From assembly GCA_937885735.1 (NCBI GenBank), contig CALABN010000307.1:1-7323 (forward strand): a DNA stretch of 7,323 bases, given 5' to 3'. The first letter of the stretch is position 1; each line of letters opens with the position of its first letter. Origin of the DNA: an uncultured Bacteroidota bacterium (GTDB taxonomy: Bacteria > Bacteroidota > Bacteroidia > Bacteroidales > SZUA-534). A program made the translations under genes and the position numbers. Below, piece by piece: positions 1 to 7,118 of this stretch. The notes beneath the pieces are model-generated. The model was not told the origin of the DNA. It saw nothing but the letters and a program-made list of their open reading frames with translations, and did not search any database.

Positions 1-2811
1 TTTGAAAATGCTGAATTTGTCGCCAGCATCAATGACATATGTGTCATCATAAGTTTTTACCGTATCCTTAAACGGCAACTGGTATGCTCCAATTCTATAA
101 TTGGTTTGCTTTTCGTTGTTTGTATTGACTTCGTGCAAATTAGTAACCAACAAGTTAGATGTAATGACAAAATCGCCTGTATCAGGAAGGTTGATGTTTT
201 CCGCGAAATCGAAATCGAATGGTTTTTCGCCAGTAATCTCCACTCCTTCTCCTAAAGTAATAGGTATTTGTTTTGAATATCCATTTGTGTTGAACGATGC
301 TATAAAATCCGTTCCTTCTGGAATTACATCAAGGCTCTTCACAGAAATCCTGCCCCAAACCTCAACATTTGTTTCCTCAGCACAACTATTGACTGCACCA
401 CTAATAATGTCTAGCTCGAGATCGTAAGTAGTCAGCATGATAGTATCAGTTGTAGTACAACCATATTCATTAGCAATTTTCACATAAATAGGACTTGTTC
501 CCATATATGGCAATTGCAATGACTGACTGTTGGCACCATTGAACCATGCGTAATTTGCCATTCCCATAGGCGCATTCAATACAATGGTATCAGGTTGTGT
601 AGAATATATATCCTCACCCAAACTAAATGCAGCAGGATTTGGCAATTGATCAATCTTTGTCACCACAGTGTCGTTTTCATGATTTCTGTCCTTATTCCAA
701 TCAAGCCAAACCTTCAATGAATAAGTTTCGTTGGAAGTGAAATTCAACTTTGACGGGACAGAAACTGTTGTTTTTTCACCCACAACAAACTCACTTGTCA
801 AAGTGTATGGACACAATTGCGGTTCTCTGTCATTAACCTGTATCATGAATGGCAGCACTTCTCCTGCATCAATATTGTCGTAACCGGTGTTTGAAAGAGT
901 AAATTTGACCATGTCACATGATGTTATATCACATACATTAATTGGTGCAGTTATTTCATCAATGCTGAGATCGACTGCTACAATTGTCACAACTGCCTTT
1001 GCGAACATTCCGCTTTCATCAATTTGCGATTCGTCATAGCACCCGTGCTCACTTGTAACAACAACGGAATAATCTTTGCCTTCTGTTTCTGTAATTTGGA
1101 ATTTTTGCTCCCGTTGATTATCATCTTCATTCCATTTATATGACGAGAAACCTGGTCCAGCATCCAGCACTACCGTATCTGCAGCCAGCGTAAAAATGGT
1201 ATCTGACTCAAAAGCAATCTTTTCTACACCCCAAACTGAAATGTTCTCAAATATGAAATCATTGTCCCTGTTCAGTTCGTGTTCAGGATTGATTTTCACA
1301 CTGACTGAATACTTGCCCACTGCAGGCATATCCATTTTAGTGTTGAATGTATGCTCATAATACTCACCTGGTGCGACATCATAAGCCAATGTGATGATTT
1401 CCTTAAATGTGACACCATCAATAGTTATCGTTGCAGGCATCTTGTAACCTGCCGCAAATGTATTGTAACCAATATTTTGCAAGCTGATTGTAATGTCATT
1501 GCCAGATATTGGAAAACATTGGTCAATTGGCGAGACCAGTTCTATCAATGCCCAATCATTTGTCACGACAAGGACTTGGTCATACACAGTTGCGCAATTA
1601 TGCTCGTCGGTGACGCCAACTGTATACAACTGAGTTTGTTCGCCATCGATCTGGTAGGTATTTTTTCCAAAAACCGACGACTCATTTTGCCAACTATAAG
1701 AAGCGCCATCTATCAACTCGGTGACCAATTCAATTGATGTCGGATTATCCGTCAAAATACTATCAACCATAACATTGTCAACCTCAATATCGGCTTTAGG
1801 CAAAGGCCATATGGTCAGATTGCCCAATGTTGCCGTATCGTTACCATGATCAATATCAGCGGTTGTTGTCAAAGTGAAGAACGATATTTTCTGAACACCG
1901 TCAAATTGGAAATTTGGCTGTTTCTTGAATTTATAATCGAATGTATATTGAGCATTCAAGTCACTAGTCAGCACGGTATCTTCAGAATACACGAACTTGA
2001 CACTGTCCTCGTCAAGCATTTCGTAGCAAATCGATATTTTTTCACCTTGCTTCACAGCGTATCCACTTGAATAATTCTTTACAGTGACTGATATGTCATT
2101 AAATGCGTTGCTATTACAGAATTTGTCGTCACCGCTTATGCCATCAACAGAAGCAACACCTACATCAGTTGTTGATTTGATGACATTAATTTGTGACGTT
2201 GATTCACAATCATTGTCATTTACCACTTTGATTGAATACACATACGAGTCTGAGCCATCAGGGAATGGATTTAGTTTTCTCAGCACCCTGCTATGCCCGC
2301 CATCAGCGTCGGCAGGCACAGTGCCATTATTGTCATACCATTCATAACTCTTGAAATTTTTACCATCAGACTGTTGTCCGCCATCCAAAGCGTAATCAAC
2401 CGGATTCAATGTGCCAATGTCGGGGCCAAGAGTGTATGTCGGTTCGCCTTTTACCGTAGCCGCCCCCGTAAATGAATCGTTATTTGTTTTATTGTTTTTG
2501 GCATTGAACAGCAATGTGTCGCCTTTGACATTTGTAGTGGCCACCATATTATATGTCTTCTTGTTCCACATATTCACCTTTTCAGTGAATGTGAAATCTG
2601 CTGTTCCACCAACAGGAATTGCCTGATTTTGTGCCAACAGGAAAGTGTCAGTCAAAGTAACCTTTTCGTTTATTACTACGCTTGCTATCAAGCTATCGGC
2701 GCTTGTAATCTTCCTGTTGCCGTAGTTCTTGATGCTAATTGTAACAGGTTGTTCTTTTCCCAACAAGCAGGCATCTACAGGATTTACTATGGCAACCACA
2801 CCGGCATCTAC
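1..2811 (-). repeat. Protein-level array: alternating CARDB-like and PKD-like Ig modules (five rounds, last one cut)
   Basis: From residue 837 of the giant protein, pairs of modules recur. CARDB-like modules begin near residues 837, 1051, 1253, 1445 and 1633. Most of the six (including the stand-alone one at 537) open with a Cys shortly before a beta strand and an N-x-G or similar turn: PHTDC then SIKIKNVGYND; NPVDAC then SIKNYG; SPIDQC then SLQNIGYN; PINVC then TLSNTGYDN. The 1051 and 1633 copies diverge more. Each is followed by a PKD-like Ig module of 75-100 residues with a central aromatic-x-W and a late Cys: KSYEW then DNDC; ASYSW then EHNC; SSYKW then EHGC; ANYAW then EYGC. A fifth PKD-like module begins near residue 1746 (TYVIDAGDKF) and is cut by the window edge. 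Periods shrink from about 214 to 188 residues. The copies are strongly diverged, so this is ancient duplication rather than a recent DNA repeat. Confidence 0.8.
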
Positions 2812-5319
2812 AGGGGACTCATATACCTTGACATTGTCTATGGCAAAACCTTCGTAGCCTTCTGACTCCTGCGAAGCGAACACAAAACGGAATTTCACGC
2901 TATTTTGCCCTGCCACTTCATCAGGAAGGATTTGCTGACAGTGTTTCCATCCAAAATCGCCAGTCCAACCATAAACATTGAGAGCATCTATTGGATCTTC
3001 AGTGTTATACCAACTTAATTTCTCATAACTTGTTTCAAAAGGGACAACTTTCCATGTTTTACCATTATCGATTGAATAGCAGAAAGTCAAGCCATCGGTT
3101 GAAGTTGAATTGCCTTTTAGCATAAAGTCGACAATCGGTTTTTGAATATTTGTCATATTGAAACATGGACTTTCAAGCCAAGACGAATCATTTTTGGGAT
3201 ATTCACCAGAAAGATTAGTCACCCAGCAGCGAGAGCCTGAATATGCCGATGAAATCTCGTTTCCAGACGGTTTCCCATGTTGCCACGTTTTATTGGCACC
3301 ATAGCAAGTCCAATATCCATTGTCAATTTCAAAATTCTCGGCATAAGGCAAATCAAGATAAGGCAACGACAAGAAGTTCATATCCATCAAGTTGTTACGA
3401 GAATCCTCATCTATATCATTACCTTCGGTGTCTTTCAAGGCAATCTTAACTATTATGTTGTGTTCACCCAACGCGCTGAAATCGGCAAGCGTTTTAAATG
3501 TATATGCGCGTTCTGCATCGCGAAGCAAGACATCGGAAATCGTCTCGTCAACCCATGAGTTCCCATCGACAGAGTAACTGACAACATAAGGACTTTCAAT
3601 ATCGTTATATCCGACATTCTTAATTTTTATCGAAACTTGTTCCTGATTGGAAAATCCACAATCGGTATGCGGAGTCAAAATATCGGTTATTGCGGCATCA
3701 TAATAAACAAAAGTTCCCGTCAAAGCCACATCATCAATATTCCAACCACTATAATACAAGCCACTACCAGTAGGGCCCAGCGTGAATTTTAAATTGACAT
3801 TATGCTTTCTATCGGCCATTTTGTTCAAATTCAAATTTTGGAACTGCCATTCATTATCTTGAACGACTGCACTATTTGACCATATACTCTGCCATGTGCC
3901 ACCTCCATCAGTACTGATCTTTATGCTGGCGGTATCCATTCCTGCAATATTCAACCAACGATAGAATTGAAGACTGATATCCTTGTAATAATAGCAATCA
4001 AACGACTTTGTCGTCGCAGAATACTGATCCTTTTTAATGAACATCTCGTACGAGCCAAGATGTTCGCCTATACCTGTCAAGTCCGTACCTATAATAAATG
4101 TACCACTATGTGCACTTGTTGGATCAGCATTACCACCCTGTTCCAAACCAAGCCCCAAGGCATTTCCGCGTTCAAACTCTTCCTCTAAAGTCCAAATTTC
4201 ATTCGACTTGTCGGCGTTCTCAAAGTCGTCAAAAAAGATTGACTCACAAATAACGCGGTTGCCGGCAGGATCCAAATCATATGAAGGATAAGTGCGCCCG
4301 CCAACATTCAACGAGTTGGCCTCAACCATAAAATCGACAATGTTGTTTCGCATATCGTGATTAACGTCCTCCTTTATATCACAAGCCACCCACAAATATT
4401 CCACGCCAGCATTCAATTCAAAATCAATGTTATTAAACGTGACATATCCATTCGCACCAACAGATGATGTAGCCAACAACCGATCTGTTTTAAAATATTC
4501 ATCATTAGTGTAATATAGTTTTACACCATTTGTCGTGACTGATTTTGCTGTCTGCATCAAAGCCTTTACCTTAAACGAATTAAGCATCAAAGCTCCACTA
4601 TTACCATAGACAGGAATTCTTAAACGCAAAACAGCAATGTCGCTGGCTCCGGTAGGAATTGAATTGGTTGTTGCAGTAGTTGCAGTAACACTACCCAAAT
4701 ATTTGTTTGTAATCTGAGTTTCCTTAATCACAATGTCATCAACACAACATCCATGACCTATTGTCTTTGCTTTTCCTAAAAAGCCTATCTGCACCTTCGG
4801 CTTCAAACATATGCCTTCAGGCAAAAACAACGAATCACAACGCCAAGGTTCAACTGCATCAGTAGCTTTGGAATAATTTTTAACTTCAATCCATGACGAC
4901 GTATCGGCTTGTTCAAGTATTCTATAGCAAAGAGTTATTTCAAAGTTGTCCTCCTGCGATTCTAACATATCCTTAAACTGCGAATACCAAAAAGACAATT
5001 GCGGTTTATGCGCATTGCTGAAATCGATAACAGGCGAAACCAAATAAGTTTGATAGGTGCCCTCCATTGACGTCTTATGGAACAGAGCATTATAATCACC
5101 ACCATGTGCAAATGATGGCGCACCAGGTCCCGAGCCTGCCGGGGTTCCTCCACCACTCCTGACTTCCCATTCCTTATTACCATATCTGAACACTGACTTC
5201 CAACCTTCAGGCATACCGCCGTCATTTTCAAAATCTTCCGAAAAAATAATTTCACCTTGCCCGAATGAATTTGCCACAGCAAAAACAAACATAAACAGAA
5301 AAAGATATCTCATAGGCAT
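1..5319 (-). CDS. Giant modular secreted surface protein (choice-of-anchor J / BNR-assoc / CARDB / PKD-like), C-terminus outside window
   Basis: This is one stop-free frame of 1773 codons that is still open at the left edge. The start is ATG at 5319, or ATG at 5313 (MRYLFLFMF); an in-frame TAG at 5323-5325 excludes earlier starts. Approximate domains: signal peptide 1-20; jelly-roll module 1 at 24-200 (SEDFEND, YLVSPVIDFS, CCVDDIVIKE); a module like the N-terminal domain of BNR-repeat neuraminidases 204-355 (VKLYYTND, VEYLWVACDI); jelly-roll 2 at 360-534 (AHSGTFIIGTDLTG, FYRWLN, STDGGGTWQSIW, SGWNIDDVALTG); CARDB-like 537-650; jelly-roll 3 at 655-833 (WVTNLSGEYPKNDSSWLESP, GFAIDNVKV); then alternating CARDB-like and PKD-like modules from 837 onward. 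I saw no catalytic motif. Modules of this kind serve adhesion, carbohydrate binding or spacing in Bacteroidota surface proteins. Export by signal peptide is clear. Use of the type IX secretion system is inferred from architecture, because the expected C-terminal sorting domain is not visible. The exact function is unknown; adhesin or scaffold is the best guess. Confidence 0.93.
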   Translation of the reverse strand, partial: MPMRYLFLFMFVFAVANSFGQGEIIFSEDFENDGGMPEGWKSVFRYGNKEWEVRSGGGTPAGSGPGAPSFAHGGDYNALFHKTSMEGTYQTYLVSPVIDFSNAHKPQLSFWYSQFKDMLESQEDNFEITLCYRILEQADTSSWIEVKNYSKATDAVEPWRCDSLFLPEGICLKPKVQIGFLGKAKTIGHGCCVDDIVIKETQITNKYLGSVTATTATTNSIPTGASDIAVLRLRIPVYGNSGALMLNSFKVKALMQTAKSVTTNGVKLYYTNDEYFKTDRLLATSSVGANGYVTFNNIDFELNAGVEYLWVACDIKEDVNHDMRNNIVDFMVEANSLNVGGRTYPSYDLDPAGNRVICESIFFDDFENADKSNEIWTLEEEFERGNALGLGLEQGGNADPTSAHSGTFIIGTDLTGIGEHLGSYEMFIKKDQYSATTKSFDCYYYKDISLQFYRWLNIAGMDTASIKISTDGGGTWQSIWSNSAVVQDNEWQFQNLNLNKMADRKHNVNLKFTLGPTGSGLYYSGWNIDDVALTGTFVYYDAAITDILTPHTDCGFSNQEQVSIKIKNVGYNDIESPYVVSYSVDGNSWVDETISDVLLRDAERAYTFKTLADFSALGEHNIIVKIALKDTEGNDIDEDSRNNLMDMNFLSLPYLDLPYAENFEIDNGYWTCYGANKTWQHGKPSGNEISSAYSGSRCWVTNLSGEYPKNDSSWLESPCFNMTNIQKPIVDFMLKGNSTSTDGLTFCYSIDNGKTWKVVPFETSYEKLSWYNTEDPIDALNVYGWTGDFGWKHCQQILPDEVAGQNSVKFRFVFASQESEGYEGFAIDNVKVYESPVDAGVVAIVNPVDACLLGKEQPVTISIKNYGNRKITSADSLIASVVINEKVTLTDTFLLAQNQAIPVGGTADFTFTEKVNMWNKKTYNMVATTNVKGDTLLFNAKNNKTNNDSFTGAATVKGEPTYTLGPDIGTLNPVDYALDGGQQSDGKNFKSYEWYDNNGTVPADADGGHSRVLRKLNPFPDGSDSYVYSIKVVNDNDCESTSQINVIKSTTDVGVASVDGISGDDKFCNSNAFNDISVTVKNYSSGYAVKQGEKISICYEMLDEDSVKFVYSEDTVLTSDLNAQYTFDYKFKKQPNFQFDGVQKISFFTLTTTADIDHGNDTATLGNLTIWPLPKADIEVDNVMVDSILTDNPTSIELVTELIDGASYSWQNESSVFGKNTYQIDGEQTQLYTVGVTDEHNCATVYDQVLVVTNDWALIELVSPIDQCFPISGNDITISLQNIGYNTFAAGYKMPATITIDGVTFKEIITLAYDVAPGEYYEHTFNTKMDMPAVGKYSVSVKINPEHELNRDNDFIFENISVWGVEKIAFESDTIFTLAADTVVLDAGPGFSSYKWNEDDNQREQKFQITETEGKDYSVVVTSEHGCYDESQIDESGMFAKAVVTIVAVDLSIDEITAPINVCDITSCDMVKFTLSNTGYDNIDAGEVLPFMIQVNDREPQLCPYTLTSEFVVGEKTTVSVPSKLNFTSNETYSLKVWLDWNKDRNHENDTVVTKIDQLPNPAAFSLGEDIYSTQPDTIVLNAPMGMANYAWFNGANSQSLQLPYMGTSPIYVKIANEYGCTTTDTIMLTTYDLELDIISGAVNSCAEETNVEVWGRISVKSLDVIPEGTDFIASFNTNGYSKQIPITLGEGVEITGEKPFDFDFAENINLPDTGDFVITSNLLVTNLHEVNTNNEKQTNYRIGAYQLPFKDTVKTYDDTYVIDAGDKFSIFK
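2770..2814. repeat. 12-bp in-frame direct repeat at a domain junction
   Basis: GGCATCTACAGG occurs at 2770-2781 and again at 2803-2814, exactly 33 bp (11 codons) apart and in frame. In the protein this gives PVDA twice (ESPVDAGVVAIVNPVDAC), right where jelly-roll module 3 ends and the first CARDB-like module of the array begins. It could be a remnant of a small tandem duplication or a linker repeat. Chance is possible at this length. Confidence 0.6.
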
Positions 5320-5339
5320 ATACTATAAAATTGATTCCA

Positions 5340-5347
5340 CAAAGATA
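5340..5347 (-). promoter_or_regulatory. Bacteroidetes-type -7 promoter element for the giant surface-protein gene
   Basis: Read on the minus strand, this is TATCTTTG, a perfect match to the Bacteroidetes primary-sigma -7 consensus TAnnTTTG. It ends 20 bp before the ATG at 5319, so a start a few bases downstream would give a very short A/T-rich leader of roughly 15 nt. No clear TTTG-type -33 element is visible at the expected spacing. No Shine-Dalgarno sequence precedes either candidate ATG, which is usual for this phylum. Confidence 0.7.
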
Positions 5348-5427
5348 ATCAATAGGCGTTTTACACATATATTAATGTAATGATTTTCGACCACGTATTT
5401 TTACAGGTTAATCAAAAGATTTAAAGA

Positions 5428-5472
5428 ACCATTGAAAACACCATTGACAAAAACAGCCATCGATGCCAATGG
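5428..5472. repeat. Short direct and inverted repeats upstream of the hydrolase promoter
   Basis: ACCATTGA occurs at 5428-5435 and 5440-5447, a 12-bp period. The reverse complement of its core, CAATGG, lies at 5467-5472, and the 8-bp palindrome CATCGATG lies between at 5458-5465. The cluster sits 16-60 bp upstream of the plus-strand -7 element at 5488, where an operator would be plausible. No known operator is recognised, and chance is a real alternative in this A/T-rich spacer. Confidence 0.35.
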
Positions 5473-5487
5473 AATCAGGCGTTAGAT

Positions 5488-5495
5488 TATCTTTG
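5488..5495 (+). promoter_or_regulatory. Bacteroidetes-type -7 promoter element for the HAD hydrolase gene
   Basis: TATCTTTG matches TAnnTTTG perfectly and lies 45 bp before the ATG at 5541, leaving a leader of about 40 nt. The leader contains a weak 5-bp hairpin (GTGCT at 5506-5510 with AGCAC at 5519-5523) and is A-rich just before the start codon, with no Shine-Dalgarno sequence. No convincing -33 TTTG is present about 20 bp upstream. Confidence 0.65.
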
Positions 5496-5540
5496 CCTAT
5501 GAATCGTGCTTGAAAAACAGCACACATTCACAGAAAACAT

Positions 5541-6263
5541 ATGAACACCAACTTACTGAAAGACATTAAAGTAATAGCGTTCGACGCTGACGACACATTG
5601 TGGGACAACGAACCATTCTTCATGAATGTTGAAAAAGAAATGTGCAAAATCCTTGCACCTTTCGGTGATGAAAAAACAATATCGGAAAGTCTGTTCAAGA
5701 CTGAAATGGCCAACATGGAAGACTATGGCTACGGCGCCATGGCTTTCACTCTCTCACTTGTGGAAAATGCCGTGAAAGTAAGCAAGGGCAGAGTGCCAGC
5801 CGATGACATAGCTAAAATTGTGGAACTCGGCCGTTCACTGCTTCACTTGTCGGCAAAGCCACTCAAAGGTGTAGCGGAAACCATCAGCAAACTCAAATCG
5901 TGTGGCAAATACCGTCTTGCAGTTCTTACAAAAGGCGAACTACTGACTCAAGAACACAAACTTCAACGTTCGGGACTGCTCCCCTACTTTGACAAGTGCA
6001 TAATAGTAAGCGACAAGAAGGAACAGCAATACCGCGACCTCTGCAATGAAATGAACATATCTGCATCGGAACTGCTCATGGTTGGGAACTCACTGAAATC
6101 CGACATATTGCCAGCACTCAACATTGGTGCGTGGGGCGTACACATTCCTTATGAGGTAATGTGGCAACACGAAGTCATAGACGACTTCAACCACGACAAA
6201 ATGTTCCAAATAGAGCAATTCGAAGACATCCTTAAACTTTTGGATACAAAAACAGCTGAATAA
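5541..6263 (+). CDS. HAD-superfamily hydrolase (probable small-molecule phosphatase)
   Basis: This 240-residue soluble cytoplasmic protein has the haloacid dehalogenase fold signatures in order. Motif I is AFDADDTLWDNE, with predicted nucleophile Asp15 and acid/base Asp17. A helical cap (about residues 25-105) follows. Motif II is VLTKGE with Thr130. Motif III is the lysine of SDKK (159/160). Motif IV is MVGNSLKSDI at 180-189, with Asp188 as the likely metal ligand. Asn183 replaces the first Asp of the textbook GDxxxxD motif; from memory, this GNSxxSD form occurs in related Bacteroidota proteins, so it need not mean inactivity. The cap placement and length fit subfamily I enzymes, many of which dephosphorylate nucleotides or sugar phosphates. 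The substrate cannot be predicted. The gene is monocistronic: divergent from the giant gene, with a terminator after it. ATG 5541 is chosen because the HAD core begins about ten residues in and a promoter lies just upstream. Confidence 0.93.
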   Translation: MNTNLLKDIKVIAFDADDTLWDNEPFFMNVEKEMCKILAPFGDEKTISESLFKTEMANMEDYGYGAMAFTLSLVENAVKVSKGRVPADDIAKIVELGRSLLHLSAKPLKGVAETISKLKSCGKYRLAVLTKGELLTQEHKLQRSGLLPYFDKCIIVSDKKEQQYRDLCNEMNISASELLMVGNSLKSDILPALNIGAWGVHIPYEVMWQHEVIDDFNHDKMFQIEQFEDILKLLDTKTAE

Positions 6264-6339
6264 AACTGTAGAAAAGCTTTCTCAATTTATTACGCCGAAC
6301 ATTTCCCTAATGGGAATAAACGAAGACTCCGTCAAACAA

Positions 6340-6371
6340 AAAAGAGTCCCGACAAATATCGGGACCCTTTT
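6340..6371. terminator. Bidirectional intrinsic terminator between convergent genes
   Basis: The stem arms 6340-6352 and 6359-6371 pair over 13 positions with one A-C mismatch, around a 6-nt loop (CAAATA). The GC core is GTCCCGA / TCGGGAC at 6346-6352 and 6359-6365. On the minus strand the core is followed by TC and six T residues, ending the 6409-7107 gene 38 bp after its stop. On the plus strand it is followed by CCCTTTT, ending the hydrolase transcript 77 bp after its stop. The remaining 6264-6408 spacer holds only a weak TTCCC-taat-GGGAA hairpin at 6303-6316. Confidence 0.88.
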
Positions 6372-6408
6372 ATATCCAGCCTATATGACTGAAATATTGT
6401 CAATTTCA

Positions 6409-7107
6409 TCAATCACCACCTACTTGATCAGTTGGTTCCGCAACAGTATCCGACTCAACCTCAACAGGATTGCCGGCATCTGCCGATCCCGCAAATTGCA
6501 TACATTTATCGTAACATTCCTTGCAGACAGTTGGCACGGAATACAGCAAAGCTGATGCATCGGCATCGCGCCCTTGAGCCTTGAGCGACTGGGCACGTGA
6601 AATCACAAAATCACACTGCGAATTGTAGAATTCAAGTATTTTGTTCTGTCCCTGCACAACAAATGTCTTGAATTGACCTTTCTTCGGATCAAGATTCTTG
6701 ATGGCATTGGCGTATGCCTTGCTCTCATTTTGTCCGACGCCCTTCACATCAACCGAAGTTTGGCTAAAGACATTGCCACTTGTGTTATCAACAACATACA
6801 TATTGATTGTCAACGACAAGGAATGCATTGATGGCGCAGTTGCTGTCAAATCCTTGCTCAACACGTCGATGGTGCTTCTGATAGAAAACATTGGATTTTC
6901 ACCTTCGCTCGCCAATCCGTTAAGCACGCATATCTGACGAATCTTGCTTATCAACATATTTTTGGCATTGACTGGCATATTAATATCATCGACCACAGGT
7001 GCCAATGCGATACGCGACGCATCATCAGACTTTCCCTGATTGTTCTGGGCTTCAGATGACAATGAAATAGCCAATCCAGCCACAAGAATCAACATAAACC
7101 GTTTCAT
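6409..7107 (-). CDS. Small exported protein of unknown function with a C-terminal Cys cluster
   Basis: This 232-residue protein starts at ATG 7107 (MKRFMLILVAGLAISLSSEA). Two upstream in-frame TTG codons would add only three residues in front of a normal signal peptide, so they are rejected. Predicted cleavage is after SEA at about residue 20. There is no lipobox Cys, so a soluble periplasmic or secreted protein is likely. The mature part starts with RIALAPVVDD and continues as an alpha/beta-looking region to about 160 (FSIRSTIDVLSKDLT, SVDVKGVGQNESKAYANAI). A helical segment with NSQCDFVISRAQSL follows, then VCKECYDKC (Cys195-x2-Cys198-x3-Cys202) and an acidic, low-complexity tail from about 205. 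Other Cys are at 60 and 165. It resembles conserved uncharacterised Bacteroidota exported proteins that I recall, but I can assign no named function. It follows the upstream gene by 11 bp, so the two are probably cotranscribed and share an envelope role. Confidence 0.88.
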   Translation of the reverse strand: MKRFMLILVAGLAISLSSEAQNNQGKSDDASRIALAPVVDDINMPVNAKNMLISKIRQICVLNGLASEGENPMFSIRSTIDVLSKDLTATAPSMHSLSLTINMYVVDNTSGNVFSQTSVDVKGVGQNESKAYANAIKNLDPKKGQFKTFVVQGQNKILEFYNSQCDFVISRAQSLKAQGRDADASALLYSVPTVCKECYDKCMQFAGSADAGNPVEVESDTVAEPTDQVGGD

Positions 7108-7118
7108 AGCCAACAATT

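Larger units (their letters stand above)
5340..5495. repeat. 11-bp perfect inverted repeat formed by the two divergent promoter cores
   Basis: CAAAGATAATC at 5340-5350 is the exact reverse complement of GATTATCTTTG at 5485-5495. The two arms enclose 134 bp, and the match stops at both ends of each arm. Each arm contains the -7 element of the gene it faces, plus a shared GAT just upstream. Part of the identity is forced by the promoter consensus, so the extra matching bases may be coincidence, a shared regulatory preference or recombination-related. Confidence 0.55.

Noticed and set aside
1351..1737. 128-codon plus-strand open frame antisense to the giant gene
   Set aside because: Its product has no recognisable domain and is the complement shadow of the CARDB/PKD-like coding sequence. 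The other short plus-strand frames between 101 and 4291 are rejected for the same reason.
4962..5288. 108-codon minus-strand open frame beginning MFLLWQIHSG
   Set aside because: It lies in another frame inside the N-terminal part of the giant gene, whose own frame has a signal peptide and clear domain motifs.
204..5319. Possibility that the giant gene is a sialidase because of its BNR-associated module
   Set aside because: No Asp-box (SxDxGxTW) series or catalytic Arg/Tyr/Glu context follows. The single STDGGGTW-type motif lies inside jelly-roll module 2, where it is commonly found.
6303..6316. TTCCC-taat-GGGAA hairpin after the hydrolase
   Set aside because: The stem is only 5 bp with no T tract, so it is unlikely to terminate. 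The strong terminator lies downstream at 6340-6371.
7108..7116. TTG start three codons upstream for the 232-residue exported protein
   Set aside because: ATG at 7107 directly precedes a standard Lys-Arg then hydrophobic signal peptide. The TTG start adds only Met-Leu-Ala without support.
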